NCBI GenBank assembly: GCA_030435675.1
Contig: CM059622.1
Location: 6,510,001 to 6,574,000 of the forward strand
From: Steinernema hermaphroditum
Taxonomy: Eukaryota; Nematoda; Chromadorea; Rhabditida; Steinernematidae
DNA: 64,000 nucleotides
Direction of reading: 5' to 3'
Shown: one piece after another, positions 1 to 12,499 of the stretch
Position numbering within the stretch: the stretch's first letter is position 1
How the letters are laid out: every line of letters starts with the position of its first letter
Notes under the pieces: generated by a model
What the model was told of the DNA's origin: nothing
The model's input: only the letters and a program-made list of their open reading frames with translations
The model's database searches: none
Position numbers and translations under genes: made by a program

Positions 1-2228
1 TGAAATCGCTACCGTATATTGCACAAGAGCTGCAGGCGAAGAAACCCGCAGAATTTTCAAACGTAATGGAAGCTATGCAGAAATACGTGGAGGCGAGAAG
101 TAGAGCGCACGTTGCGGTAATTTATCTGTTGCTGAGCCTAGTGTACATATCGTCCTTAGATGCTTCAAGTGTGGACTAAAACTGTACACGAACAGGAAGA
201 CTATATCGATTGCCTTTGGGCGCAGATTTCCAAACTGAAAGAAGACAACTGGGAGGAGAAGCACCTGCAGCGCTACTACGTTGCCTTCGATTCCGCCCTG
301 GCGGATGCTCTTCAGCACAATCTTCCTGGTATCCCCTTACCAGCGCACCACAAATACAGTCGATATCCTTGGCCCAAGGTTGTCTTCCGCCTTTTCGACT
401 ACAGCGACTGTGACACTGATACGGTAGAGATTCTTTGTTTGAGTGGTCAACTTATTCTAATCTCTAGAGAACAGTACTCCCTGGAGCTCATTCGATAGAG
501 AGATTCTTGATTGAAGAGGACATCCACAACATCATCCGGCTCAACATTTTGGATCGCAGAAGATGGTTTGTCGCACAGCTTGTTTTTTCTATAATGTGTG
601 CAATATTCTAGCGCTACCGAACTTCTCGATTATAACAAAAGAGATGTGATTCCACTCAACTACGTCATTGTTGAGTGTCTTTTCGCCGAGATGATGAATT
701 TGCCGGAATCTCCCGCAGTGTCTTTGTTCTATGGATCGGTTTTGATCCAACTTTGTGGACTGCAACCTGGCGGAATGCCTCAAGTGCTGGCTCAGGCGGC
801 GCAGCTCTTCTATGAGCGAATCGAGTCCATGCAGCCTAGTTGCATTCAGCGGCTGATCGATTGGTTCAGCTACCACTTGTCCAACTTCCAGTACAAGTGG
901 TCGTGGAACGACTGGACGGACTCGCTCACCGATGACCAGTTCACCCCCAAGACGTTCTTCGTCCGCGAAGTTATCGAGAAGTGCCTTCACTTCTCCTATC
1001 ACCAGCAAGTCACCGAGTTCCTTCCGCGTTTGTTCGAGAAGATGATCCCGGAGAAGCCGGTGATCATTCCTATCTACGAGGAGGATCATCCTGACTTCGA
1101 AGTTGCTCAGAAGTTCCGCGATGCTTTGAGGGCCAAGAAGACTGCGGAAGAGATTCTGGTTATTTTGAGAAGAGCACCAGAGCAAGTGGAACTGGAGCCG
1201 GAGGCTATGGACCAAAGCGGACCCATTGATCCGTCGACATTCAGAATCTTCTTTGGTGTTTTGCTGGAGATGGCGCACAAGTCCTTCAGCCACAATTTCG
1301 CGGCATTTACACGATATCATGAGACTTTGAAGGTGGCGGCTGAAGAGAGCGATGAACTGCAGGGATGTATTTTGCGAACTTTGTACGAATCGTGGAGGAA
1401 TCACCAACAGATGATGTTTGTGCTCATCGACAAGTTGCTCAAGATGCAGGTTCTTGATGCCTCGATCATCGTAGCCTTTGTGTTCAGCGACGAAATGAAA
1501 TCCGAATTCGAAAGGTACGGTTCCACATCGTATTTCTCTATGCGGACTGTTCCATTATAGATTGTGGCTCTGGGAGATTCTGTGTGCTGCGGTGACTCGT
1601 GTTTCCAAGCACTATCAGCATCTGAAAAATGAGATAGAGAAGCTGGAGAATGAAGCTAGAACATTGAACGTCGACGTGAAGGAGGAGAGCGTTGAAATCA
1701 AGGAGGAAGCCATGGACGCTGATGTAAGAGGCTGTCTGAGTTCTCCTTCAAGAACAACCTTTCAGATCGATGAGAAAGTCGAAGATCTGAAATCCAGTGA
1801 TGTCAGCAACATCGCTCGTGTGACCAGCAGAATCAACGAGCTGAAGCCAAGGCTGAACAAGGTGGAAAATGCTCTCCGCTGCATTCTTCTCGATGTTATC
1901 CACGTAAGCGCTCGAAAGACTCATGTTCAATGCTGATGCGTGCCCTTTTCAGAAGTTCACAGTCATTCTTGCCGAACACATTATGAGCTGCGATAATCTT
2001 GGATCCACTGTAGCAACGAATTGGTACCTGTATGTTACCGGTCGTTTACGCCAGTTTTTCCTCATGGTAAGCTTTTTCTGCAAGAACGATGCCTAATTGT
2101 GCGCTGCTTAGTACTCCGATCAGCTGTGGTACTTCGTCGAAGATCTCCAGAAGGAGTTGTTCAGTGCTACGACCATTGATTCCCGAATTACAGAAATCTT
2201 TGACCAGTTCAAAGCGCTAAAGTGCTGA
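1..2228 (+). CDS. ncbp-1: Nuclear cap-binding protein subunit 1 (CBP80), 3' part
   Basis: This is the large subunit of the nuclear cap-binding complex, which with NCBP2/CBP20 binds the m7G cap and links transcription to splicing, export and decay. Exons read 1-116, 160-423, 468-565, 612-1514, 1561-1723, 1766-1903, 1953-2066 and 2112-2228, with all phases matching and introns of 42-49 nt. The open part encodes about 637 aa; the family is near 790 aa, so roughly 150 N-terminal residues lie before the window. Diagnostic stretches are [31 protein letters not shown]-like [19 protein letters not shown] and LWLWEIL, in the order seen in animal CBP80. MIF4G-type helical repeats make up the rest. A Glu/Lys-rich insert lies around 1640-1720. 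Seen: spliced frame and motif order. Known: family role. Confidence 0.95.
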
Positions 2229-5050
2229 TGACAGGAAACAGTCGACGTAGCTGACGGCCCCATTTTGCATAAGTTGTTCTCGATGTGATTGTTATAATTT
2301 CGTTCTGTAATTTATTTGTGACGTCGTTGTGTGAAGGACTTATCTCGTTATGTGTGTTCAGGGTTTGAGGTGTGTGCCACTAGGGATAGCTGGTTTTCAG
2401 GCGTTGATGCGTTGAGGAGATGGTAATGCTTCGGGTGGCCGAGAGCGATTATTTCCTTATAGACGTAGACTGTTCCCAGACATACTCCGCGTTTGTCCTC
2501 TTACGTTGTATTTATAGAGACGTGAACCGGTCGGTCGGTCAAGTGCATCCCGGTAATCGGCGCCATCCTCTTGGCTAGTTCATCTCAGAGATCGAAATTT
2601 CGATCTCGTGATCCGGATATGCAAATCTGGTCCTGAGCGGCGTCGGGAACGGGATCCGATTACGGAGCGGCGAAGCTGGTTGCATGGCAAGGCGATGACC
2701 AGAAGCAGCATTCCATAATTGGGTTATGCGCGGCGCAATCACGACCGTTTCCCCGATTTTATCACTTTCGCTTTCGTCGGCGCTCCGAGGCGATTCCGCG
2801 CGAAGCGAAGACCAAATACGACGACGACGTCGTTGTTATGAGATTTCGATGATTGCAATCGCCTTCGGCGGACAGAGGCGATCCGCGCAGATCGTCTGAT
2901 CCAAAACGAAAACAAACAAAAACGAAACCCGTCCCTAGAAGCCAGAGTGTTCTGAGGCAGAGGACTAGGCCGCCTCGAGAGTGACCCCGTTAGAAGACGT
3001 TTACTGGTGGAGGCGAACTGTCGGATCAGTTTGTAACCGGATCTCATTAATCACAACTTCGACGCCTTTCGAAGCAACAACGAAACGACAAAGAGAGACC
3101 GCCGCGGACAAAAATCGCGCGCCCCTCTGTATGTATACTTTGGCGGTTAATCCGATTTATCCTTCGGATCACCGCATAACAGATTGATTGCACTGTCTTC
3201 GACCGAACGCAGGAAAACAGCCACTGGCGTGCAATCTGGCGCCGACCGTGTACGAGCCAACGTGCAGAAGAAGAGAGAACAAAGGTGGTGGAGGGGCGAG
3301 GGAGAGTAGTTACCGTAGTTCTGAGGGGAAGCCCGCGAAGCTCTTTAAGTGGGGACGCGGCCGAAAGGGTCTGGTGGGGACAATTGCAGCTACGATAGTT
3401 TGGAGATTTGCAGAGTGAGAAATAAAATAAAGTGAATTTTGAGACAGTCTGGGAGGTGTATTATTTTTGAAAGAGGTGGAAGATGTATCGGTGGTGTACA
3501 GACTGTCTGAACCGTCGAGTAAAAAGTCGTCGAGGAGACTCTTTACTCGGTCTCTCCGAGGTCCCCCGAATGAGATGTGTGAGCGGTCGTAAGCTCGAAC
3601 CTGTAAAGGCAGAGTGTTTCTTTTGAAGAAATGCCAAAGAGTGCGAGTTTTGCACGATTGTTTTGTACTTTGCAGTCAGAACTTCTATTTTTAAGAGCAC
3701 CTTTCGCCGACCCAATAAGACTGATCATACGGTAATCCTGGGTGAAGCGATGATATGGAAACAACTGTTTTATTCGCCTGAATACAAAAGACATTTGTGC
3801 TTATTCGTGTTGTAGTTTTCTAATTCACTTGTGTTTATTCTTCCATGGGAATGGTACTGTAAGTGCGAGACGGTTTCAAATTCATTGTCTCAAAGCTGAA
3901 AACCGAGAAGTTCCACCTGCTGGGCTGAACGGCACCAACTCCTTTCACTATCGGCGGTTTTTCTGTCGATCTTTTGCAAGAGAAGTTGCAGAGCCATGTG
4001 TGCTGAGAGGTGAACCAGATTTTTGGTGAATTTATGACCTAGTTTCCCGAGCTAGCGACAGTCTCCCGAACCCGATATTTTCAGCTGTTTTCGGGTGGAA
4101 AACGGTTTAACGAAGATCGCCGGACGCAAGGGAAATCCATCATGTCAGGGAACAAAGGTGTCGACAGCACTTGTGGGGACCATGCGAAACAAAGGCTACA
4201 AGAAAAATTCTTTGGGAACAAAAAGACCATAGATGGAAGTTCAAAAAAGTTGAGATAGGAGACAGTGGTCGAGAGTTTGTCGCCACGCACCGAAGACTGA
4301 AGTCATCCCAAGAATGTGCCCTTCTGTAAAGTATCGTACTACAGCATTCTCTAGATCTCTATCTCGAGTTGCAAAAGCATTTTGTGGACTATGTCACATG
4401 AGGCTACACATCACTCATATCGTATGATTGCATGGACCCAATCTCAACAAAGATTAGCTACAGTAAGCGTTGGTGTACTTTCCGGACGTTTACTTTTTAT
4501 GAGGACTCGATTGGTTCCTTTGTTCGGGTGCAATGAAACGAGGATCTACTGGAATACGCACACAGTAATCGACTCGAGTACCGTTTTATTACCGCATAAA
4601 GTTAATTGGATTCTCCGTCGATGATCACGTGGCGGTCAGCGTCGCCGTCTGCGACGACGTCCGTTTTTTTCCACTTAATCGAATTATCGGCGTCGCAAAA
4701 ATTTCACTTTTCCGCTTGCCAATGATCTTAGATAAACTGTTTGCTTTGGAAATCGCTCGATCCGCACCCAATTAATCGTCGCCGTCGCCAATCGGTTCAG
4801 CGTCGAAGCGACCTCGATAGGTGTGCCCAGAGCCAGTGGCAGGAGGGTGTACCCTCAAGACCGGCGAGGGAGGACAAGAAGGCCTCCTCGGAGGGAATCT
4901 CGGCGGATTCTGTTGCGCAAGACGGCGTCGGGCGAGCCAGCGGCCAGCCTCGGAGATCCATATCAGGGGTGGGCGCGTCTCGGAGACAAAGACAGGTTTT
5001 GTTCGCGGTCTCGGCCGGGGCTGACCCGGCAGGAAGGCGGCGTGTTTTTC
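2229..5050. other. Intergenic region between ncbp-1 and cut-1
   Basis: No coding region can be supported in these 2.8 kb. Short open frames on both strands have no recognisable motif and no splice-compatible partners. An AT-rich 3' end for ncbp-1 (TAATTTATTTG near 2308) is the only plausible gene-related signal on the left. The last 500 bases become GC-rich toward the cut-1 promoter. Confidence 0.6.
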
Positions 5051-5076
5051 CGGGGGCGCGCGCGACCCAGGCCCGA

Positions 5077-5084
5077 TATAAAAG
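5077..5084 (+). promoter_or_regulatory. TATA box of cut-1
   Basis: TATAAAAG lies 90 bases upstream of the cut-1 start codon in an otherwise very GC-rich stretch, with an initiator-like TCAG about 25 bases downstream (5103). A consensus TATA box fits a strongly and stage-specifically expressed cuticle gene. Confidence 0.8.
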
Positions 5085-5166
5085 GGCCCCGTCGCCCTCC
5101 TCGTCAGCAGCCTTCTCCTTCTTCCCGTTCCGACAGCGAAGGAGCCAGAGAGTGTCCAGCGCCAAG

Positions 5167-6387
5167 ATGATCCGCAGCCTCGTGTGTCTCGTGGCCCTCG
5201 CCGCCGTGGCGGTGGCCATCCCCGTCGACAACGGCGTCGAGGGGGAGCCGGAGATCGAGTGTGGCCCCACCTCCATCACCGTCAACTTCAACACGCGCAA
5301 CAAGTTCGAGGGCCACGTCTACGTGAAGGGACTCTTCGACCAGAAGGAGTGCCGCAACGACGAGGGTGGCCGCCAGGTCGCCGGCATTGAGCTTCCCTTC
5401 GACTCCTGTAACGTGGCCCGCACGCGCTCCCTGAACCCGCGCGGCGTCTTCGTCTCCACCACCGTCGTCATCTCCTTCCACCCGCAGTTCGTCACGAAGG
5501 TCGATCGCGCCTACCGTGTCCAGTGCTTCTACATGGAGGCCGACAAGACCGTCAGCGCGCAACTCGAGGTCTCCGACCTCACCACTGCCTTCCAAACGCA
5601 GGTGGTGCCGATGCCCGTGTGCCGCTACGAGATCCTCGAGGGCGGCCCCTCCGGTCAGCCCATCCAGTTCGCCACCATCGGCCAGCAGGTGTACCACAAG
5701 TGGACCTGTGACTCGGAGACCGTCGACACCTTCTGCGCCGTTGTGCACTCCTGCACCGTCGACGACGGCAACGGCGACACCGTCCAGATCCTCAACGACG
5801 ACGGCTGCGCCTTGGACAAGTTCCTGCTCAACAACCTCGAGTACCCCACCGACCTGATGGCCGGCCAGGAGGCGCACGTCTACAAATACGCCGACCGCTC
5901 GCAGCTCTTCTACCAGTGCCAGATCAGCATCACGATCAAGGAGCCCAACAGTGAGTGCGCCAGGCCCCAGTGTGCCGAACCCCAGGGCTTCGGCGCCGTC
6001 AAGCAGGGAGGCGGCGGCGCCGCCGCCGCGGCAGCCGCGCCCGCGCCCAAGGCGCCTGCTCAGCTCCGACTCCTCAAGAAGCGTCAGGCCGACTTCGACA
6101 ACACCCTGGACGTGCGCGCCGAGATGAGCACCCTCGACATCAGCGACCACGTAAGCCTTGCCCTCACGGGGCCCTGACCACCCCCGCTTCAGGATGCCGC
6201 TCTCCCCTCGGAGCTCCGCCACCGTAACCACGGCCGCTACGGACAGCAGGTGATCTACCAGTCGGTCTCCGACGGAATCTGCATGTCCTCCTTCGGCTTC
6301 TCCCTCTTCGTCGCCATGGGTATCGCCATCGTCGCCGCCGCCGTCGTCCTCGTCTCCTGCATGATCCGACCGCAGCAGAAGGCCTGA
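5167..6387 (+). CDS. cut-1: Cuticlin CUT-1-like ZP-domain protein
   Basis: This is a secreted zona pellucida-domain protein that polymerises into insoluble cuticlin, in C. elegans under the dauer alae. Exons 5167-6150 and 6193-6387 join across a 42-nt intron. The start at 5167 gives a signal peptide (MIRSLVCLVALAAVAVA); an in-frame upstream opening to 4741 is GC-rich leader without homology. The mature N-terminus IPVDNGVEGEPEIECGP and the motifs TSITVNFNTRN, PFDSCN, GVFVSTTVVISFHPQFVTK and YHKWTCDSET are essentially those of nematode CUT-1. An Ala/Gly/Pro-rich linker is followed by a furin-type LLKKR site, and the last 45 residues hold one membrane segment before the tail MIRPQQKA. This is the normal ZP architecture for cleavage and release. 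About 392 aa. Confidence 0.96.
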
Positions 6388-7465
6388 ACCTTCCCCACCC
6401 GGCAGCCCCTACCTCCCCGAAGAACTACGGTGCTTTCAACCTCGCCCACTCGGCCGACTCTTCTAAACGTTCCTCTTCCCATTCCCTCCCTCCCTTTTCT
6501 TCCGATCGCCCTCTCCGGGTGTGTTGGTCCGAGTGTGGCGCCTTATTTATCACCTCGCTTCCCGTAGAAAATAAATTATTTGCTCACAGTCGCCTTCTCA
6601 GATCGCCTTTGGGCACACGCGGAAGTCTCGCGCGATTCTATCGGCGACGCGATAAATTAACGCCAAACAGGCGAACTGGAACAGTGTGAAGAAAAGTGAA
6701 AGGGCCTTTGTGCACTCGAAAAACAAAAGACGTCGCTCGCGGCGATCTGACTCCGATTTCGATGGGAATCATGGATTCGGCGTGATGGATGGATGCCTCG
6801 GACTGACGGCGATATCCGCATTCTTCTTATCCGATTAGATTAGTCATGAAATGACGGCGACGCCCTGAAAAAGTTCGTCTTGAGTCGTTAATCGTTAATC
6901 CAGGGGCGGCTGGTTAGGGTGTTTTCGGGTGATATCACCCCGATCACAGTGGAAACCGACACCCTTACGTCTTTGGTGACCTTTATCCAGAAGAGTGTCA
7001 CTGTTTATGCCGGCCACAACAGCACTGTTGGGGGCTGTGTAGCTCTGTGTCGAAGGAGCACGTTGGTGGGAGCCATAAAAGAGAAGCAAAAGCAGCAGTA
7101 TTGTAGTTCTTATGTGTCTTTTTCGATGTCCGATGTTCATATTTCAGCGTTCTGGATCTGTTCGCTTTGATTATCGTCAATTCCAAATCGAAAGCTTGTT
7201 CTCGAACCACTCTCGCTTTCCCAATGGAACGATCTCTGACCGTCGAGATCTGGTTCGACGACTCGTCGATACTATCGCAACACCCGTCTAATGAGACAAC
7301 ATCGAATCCGGCTAAATCTCACTTTCGTCATCGCGCGGTATCCTGTTTATAAACCCTTTCCGAAAAATAGCATCCGTTTGTGAGAATTTTGCTCATTCTT
7401 TTGGACGGTGTGCTCATAAAGTTGAACTAACTAGCGCGATAAGCGGTTCTTTCTACGGTACAGAG
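6388..7465. other. Intergenic region after cut-1
   Basis: An AATAAA lies near 6570, suitable for cut-1 polyadenylation. The remaining 900 bases show no supported gene; short open frames overlap on both strands and lack motifs. A TACGGTA-type motif occurs near 7453. Confidence 0.55.
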
Positions 7466-7553
7466 GGCTTGGTGGAAGGAGCATCACTTGGGCGTACATT
7501 TAAGAGGCTCAGATAAGAGATGGGCATCTCGTCCTGCATATTGACCTTCTAAA
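7466..7553 (+). promoter_or_regulatory. Conserved promoter/5' leader of small-gene copy 1
   Basis: The block contains GGCTTGGTGG, CATCACTTGGGCGTA, a TATA-like CATTTAAG near 7497, and a dyad (GAGATG-GG-CATCTC, 7517-7530) directly before the start codon. The same order of elements stands upstream of the other two copies at 15335 and 36961. Its conservation is seen directly; its function is inference. Confidence 0.6.
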
Positions 7554-7898
7554 ATGAAGCTTCTTGCGCACTTAAAGTCTAAAAAGGAGAGGTACGACGT
7601 CCAAGTAGAGGAGACCGACACGCAAAACGGACGCAAACATAGAGGAGACGATCCGGCTACCGACCACTACATCCCTGTGGACAACAATCTTGAGGACAGC
7701 TTCTTGTCGCGGCCCCTCTCTCGAGTCAGACGACGTGGAATGCACTCTGTTGACTGTGGAGAGACGGACAAGGATGCTCTTCAGAAGAAGCTTCTCAAGG
7801 AGGCGGAGCGGAAGAAGGCAGAGTTCCAGGAGATTCTCCTCAAGTTGAAGGAGTTTCAGGGATCGACCCTTGTCGACATCAAACGGACGGTCGTGTAG
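7554..7898 (+). CDS. Unrecognised small charged protein, family copy 1
   Basis: A 114 aa single-exon protein with no family I recognise. It begins MKLLAHLKSK, has an acidic/polar middle ending in [16 protein letters not shown], a basic [17 protein letters not shown] segment, and a C-terminal Lys/Glu/Leu-rich helix ([15 protein letters not shown]...) likely to form a coiled coil, ending LVDIKRTVV. No signal peptide or membrane segment. Copies at 15423-15776 and 37050-37385 keep the start, the RVRRRGM block and the tail nearly unchanged while the residues 20-45 region varies, so the reading frame is under protein-level constraint. The 5' leader is also conserved. An AATAAAA lies near 8027. Convergent with the IDE gene. 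Confidence 0.8.
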   Translation: MKLLAHLKSKKERYDVQVEETDTQNGRKHRGDDPATDHYIPVDNNLEDSFLSRPLSRVRRRGMHSVDCGETDKDALQKKLLKEAERKKAEFQEILLKLKEFQGSTLVDIKRTVV

Positions 7899-8159
7899 AC
7901 AGGTTCAGCGCTCGGTGGCGAAAACTGCAAAATCTGTTACCTAGACGTGGTCACTGCTCTCTCAACCTTCAGTTCTTGCTTGGAATTTTCTGGTTTCAGA
8001 ACTTCGTACTCTACACTGTTTGCATCAATAAAAATCTTTAAAAAAGGTCAATTCAGGATACAGATGTTTTTTTTTATCACAGCGTATTTATATATAACAT
8101 TGCGTGAGTCACGCGGAACCAGTTAGCAATTCTTGGGTCACATATGAGTTAGGCATCTG

Positions 8160-11100
8160 TCACTGATACTCTGAGAATCTAAGACTGTAAAGACTCTTCT
8201 TCAAGGCGTGCACGCTGAACACTCTTTTTCTGGCGAGTTCGCTTCTCTCCCCTTCACTTCCATTGGCTTCCGGGACTGATAACACTCTTATGGAGAGCTT
8301 CCGGCGCTCAGCGGACCCGGGCGCAATCCTCTTTTCATAGAACTCCACCAGGTCCTTCTTTGTTATCCACCGGAGTTGGTTTTTCGACTCCGTCTTCCAC
8401 AGATCTAGAAGCGCGATTAGATGGATTCGGACGGGACAAGTACTGACCGAGATCGAAGCGACATCGTCTATTCTTGATCTCATTCCAGCAGTGCAAAGCC
8501 AGTTCACATTTAGGTGAAACACGGCAGGCAGCACGACATCTCTCGAAATCTTCATCGCTCATCGACCGAACGTGTCCCTGAAAATCTTAGGTTATACCGT
8601 AAGCTGGGGCACAGGCGACCAGGAAGTTCTCCAAGAAGGCATCGATGCGCTCTTCGACGAAAGTCGGGTTGTGGCCCCCTTGGATGACTAAGCGAATTCC
8701 CTGCCTTCCGTTCGATTTGCGTGCGTAAGCGTGGGCATAGTAGCAGAGCTGCTCCTTAGTTCGCAAAGTGTCGAAGATCGGCTCTGCGACGAGCTTCACT
8801 GCCATGGTCAGCAGAAAGCTGTCGCGGATGTCCGATGACCCGGTCTGCAAGTAGACGTCCCTGCACGAATTCGGGTGGGTTCGCTGTTCGTGCTCGTAGA
8901 AGAAGCCCCCTTCTTGGATGAGTAGTTCTCTGGCGAGGGCTAATCTTGCGGGGGGTAACGCCCCTTTTCGATGCTTCGGTCCGATCGCAGCGCTAAGCCG
9001 AGGCCCTACTTGTCGAACTTGCTGAAGGGTCAAAGTTTGAACTCCGTCGGCGAAGGGCACCTACTTCTTTGATGACGTAACCACAAGCAAAGAGTTCTAG
9101 ATGGAGGAAGCTCCATATCTGTGGGAGACACACAAGAAATCTGTCGTATGTGATCACCTCGGCAGCTTCCAGCAGTTCCATGGGGGTGGAGCTCCCTTCA
9201 GTCAGTATACTGTCCAGCAGAGACTCGCTCTGCTCGCATGGCCATTTCGTTTCGAAGTTCTTCAAGACCCTCACAACTTCTCTCAGCACAAGGTTGAAAA
9301 CGGCCTTTTTGGGAGTGTAGGCGACGATTCTCTCCACGAAGCTCGCACATTCACTACACACGTCGGCGTAGTAGGAGAAGCAAAGCTCGAAGCCTCGACT
9401 GCAAACCGCTACGCTCAGATTTTGTGGTTGTCTCCGTTTTTCATGCTGAAATTCCATCCCTTAGCCCTTGTTCTCTATGCAGTATGTTTACCAGCAGGCA
9501 CTTGACTACAATCTGTGCCGTGATCTGCTTCAACGGGTCGCCAAGAATGTTGGGCAATGTCAGGAGTGCATAGAGTTTGCTTTTCTGGGAATAGTTCCCC
9601 ATGTACCACATGCGAAAGTAGTCGTTGTCTTCCAGAAGCTCAGGATGGGCCCTAAAGAGATTACTGCACGCCAGCGCCGTTGTCAACTTACATATTCAAG
9701 TCAGCCCCCGTGGCATCTTCGCTTTTCGTTTTCTGAGGGCCACCGGAGTCACTGCGTTCTGCTGTCCCACTCGGGAATGGGGTGGCTAAGGCCTTTTCGA
9801 ACCTCGTCATTAGCTCTGCGCTAAGCTTCGTCTTCTTGTACTCCACTCCGTAGTACTTCTCCTTCTGCAGTCCTTCCAGTTGGGCGTTCTCCCTCGTCCT
9901 CACCAGATACATCATTCGGTCGGGTGTGAGCTGACTGAGAACCGTCCTGAGCGTTTGTGGATCGTACGGTTCAGCAACACGTTCGAACGGGACTTCGCCT
10001 AAGCGATGGGCGTACTGCTTGGCGACTTCAAATGTGTGCTTGGGTTCGAAATTGGTGTAGTACTTTCTAAGGGTTGGAAGGTCATAATTCTTGACCGTTC
10101 CAATATAGCTGAATATCAACTTGATGACTTCTTCCACGTGCCGGACACCTTCTTCTGTGAGTGTTATGCAGATGTTTACGTAAGAAAAATCGCTTCTTTC
10201 GACCACAATCTCAGTATTAAGTGCAGTTGTCCATCCTCGTCGTTTCAGCGTTGGCTTTAAGTTTCCTTCGTCCATGAGATATACTGAAACACTACTTCAA
10301 TACTTCAAACAAAATAGTGACCGACGGAAATTCAGATGTATGCGTGTACAGCACTTAGTGCCTCCTTGTATGGGAAAGACGACGCGCAAAGTGTGTTCAT
10401 CTTTTTTGGGCACCATGTCGACCCGACATCCCAGCTCTTCTGGACCGTAAAACAGCTCGTCTTGGACTTTTGATTCGGCATTTCCTTTGGGGATCTCGTA
10501 AAGAGGAGCTTTCAGAACTGCGTGTTCTAGGTCTTCCATGTTCCAGTCAGCCACTAGGCACAGAGACATGCTAAACATTTCTTGATGATCAAGGTTTTTC
10601 GATGATCGACTGTATCGTAACCATTGTCTCCTTCAAAACTGTCTTGTTTGTTCTTTGTCTTCTAGACGGCGTAGACATTCTTGGAAGGCCCGACGACAAG
10701 CGTCAAGACTTTAAAAATCGTAAGAAGGGACTCACTTTGTGGCGCAGTAATGCGCTTCAAAAAATTTGATCAGTTCGCTTCTGACGTTAATACCCTTCGC
10801 CCTCGGAATGTTCCACAGAGTGTCGATGTTGCCGCAAATGAATTTGCTGACACCTGTTCGCGTGAGGGAACCCACGATTTGATTCTCTCGTTGAGCATCG
10901 AACGCTTGAAAGTCCTTGAACTCAGAGTCGACAGCCTGGACTTCCCTTTCCAGCGCACTTTCAGTAAAGAGAGGGGAGATGAACATGTGGATGAATCTGT
11001 CAAGGGCTTCCTAAAAGAGGTTCAGAAGCTCTCCTATCTGCTCGTCTCACCTCTAAGTGCTTCGGAGCAATATCGAAGTAGTACTCAGTCATAAAAGTAT

Positions 11101-11477
11101 ATGTGTGGCCGTTGTAGTGGCCGTCACGTTGTCTTATAAAACGGCTGAAATTGTGTTCGATTGGATACTTTTCCGAACCCATGAACAGCATATGTTCGCA
11201 AAGATGGGCGATTCCAGGAACTTCTTCCGGGTCAGATGAACTGCCCGCAGCGATGTGCATCGCGGCGCCACATTTCTTGGCAGAAGGGTCGCTTAAAAGA
11301 AGAACTTTCAATCCATTGGAGAGTTCTAGGACGCGGTACTGTCTCTTATCTTTCGGAGCTTTCTTGGTAATGTCGTGCCTTTTGACTACCACGTTGCGTT
11401 CGTTCGATGTGGCTTCCCTGAACACGTTGATGACCGTAGTCCTCGATGTGAACTTACTCTGACGAGCGCCGAGACAT
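8160..11477 (-). CDS. IDE: Insulin-degrading enzyme (M16 zinc metallopeptidase)
   Basis: This is a cytosolic inverzincin that degrades insulin-like and other amyloidogenic peptides. Ten exons in transcription order: 11477-11458, 11417-11051, 11010-10736, 10570-10350, 10283-9692, 9651-9492, 9445-9065, 9021-8620, 8577-8448, 8404-8160. They sum to 2793 nt and give 930 aa, close to the usual ~1000. The inverted zinc site HLCEH is in exon 2 (GIAHLCEHMLFMGSEKYP), and the third ligand is the Glu of QAVDSE in exon 3. Also visible are EYYFDIAPKHLE, LTEEGVRHVEEVI, WYMGNY and, in the C-half, FDTLRTKEQLCYY and KKDLVEFYEK. The 66-nt intron after exon 4 is the least certain join, where the family's longer GHYLGHLIGHEGP-type stretch appears shortened. 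An apparent break at 9060 is resolved by a 43-nt intron. Confidence 0.94.
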
Positions 11478-12480
11478 TGTTTCAGATACCGTGTGGATCA
11501 CTTTGAGCTGTCTAAATGTATTATTGCGATGCGAATTGACGCATTGATCTGAAAAAATGTCGACTACCACTTCTCTTCTGTAACTCAGGACTAAGGTTGG
11601 AATTTGAGTCTAGAAGAGGCGAGTCATCCAGCCAGGCAAAAAAAAGCGAGAGTCGAGTGTCAATCCTGTTCAGGACAGTTGCAGCCAATCTTAACCAGGG
11701 CAAATCGGTTCTACGCCTCTGTCGCTCATTGTGTTAAGTAGCGTTGTTGCACTGAACCTAGTGATGGTGACGAGTTTAATCTTGGGTCCGACAAAGCATT
11801 GTACGGGTGGAGGCCGGACTTGGGGTACATTGTCATTGTGGTCCTAACAGTGATGTTTTGAAACAGAGACTATTTTTTCTCTTTGCTGAATACAAACATT
11901 GACTATCCTATTCGAGATGTCTCGGTCTCGCCGCGATGGGCTCTGCCTGTATACCAGGGTTCGGTTCCCCGTGGGCCCGACTTTTTTTTCCACGTTTTAG
12001 GGCCGTTCTGAATGTTAACGAGCTTCCTTAAAATCCAGATTACAATTTTGTCTGTAGAATAGTCAGCTATTACTTGGGTTCTACTTAAACTGGTTGTTTT
12101 TTGCCCTCATGACTGAGACTTGTTGACGCCCATTGAAAACGCCCATTGAAAACGGCCCCAAAACGTGGAAGAAAAAAGTCGGGCCCACTGGGACGCACTA
12201 CCACTTCGCCAAAAGCACCCAGGCCGAGACTTTTCAAAATTTCTGGATCGACCTCTATAGGCGTTTTTACGATGCTGAGCAACATCTAAAAAAGAGCCGA
12301 TTCCTTCACGTAGGCCATCAACTCGCGCATTGCCTCAGTCTGGCTCTGAAGCATCTCGTTGGGAACTATCTCTTCGGGAACTGGCGTTGTTTTGAGGGGG
12401 AGATACACCGACTGGGATCGGCGGGAATGACAGTTTGTCGTCGCAAGTCATGCAGCCATGGGCAGTGTTGACTCTAATTT
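11478..12480. other. Intergenic region upstream of IDE
   Basis: No supported gene. A T-arm-like GGTTCGGTTCC sits near 11960 but lacks a closing tRNA cloverleaf. Overlapping open frames on both strands at 12085-12470 have no motif. Confidence 0.5.
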
Positions 12481-12499
12481 CAGTGCGAGCCCACTCAAA

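Noticed and set aside
2585..2612. Perfect short palindrome around GATCGAAATTTCGATC
   Set aside because: Isolated, with no paired site or gene context to give it meaning.
4741..5166. In-frame extension of cut-1 upstream to 4741
   Set aside because: It crosses the TATA box, has no signal peptide or homology, and the start at 5167 gives a perfect signal sequence.
5104..6231. 375-codon open frame antisense to cut-1
   Set aside because: It is a by-product of the high GC3 of cut-1 and has no motif.
9022..9064. Apparent frameshift in IDE
   Set aside because: A 43-nt GT-AG intron here restores the frame and the family alignment.
11930..11990. tRNA-like sequence with GGTTCGGTTCC
   Set aside because: The T-arm-like part is present, but acceptor, D and anticodon stems cannot be formed.
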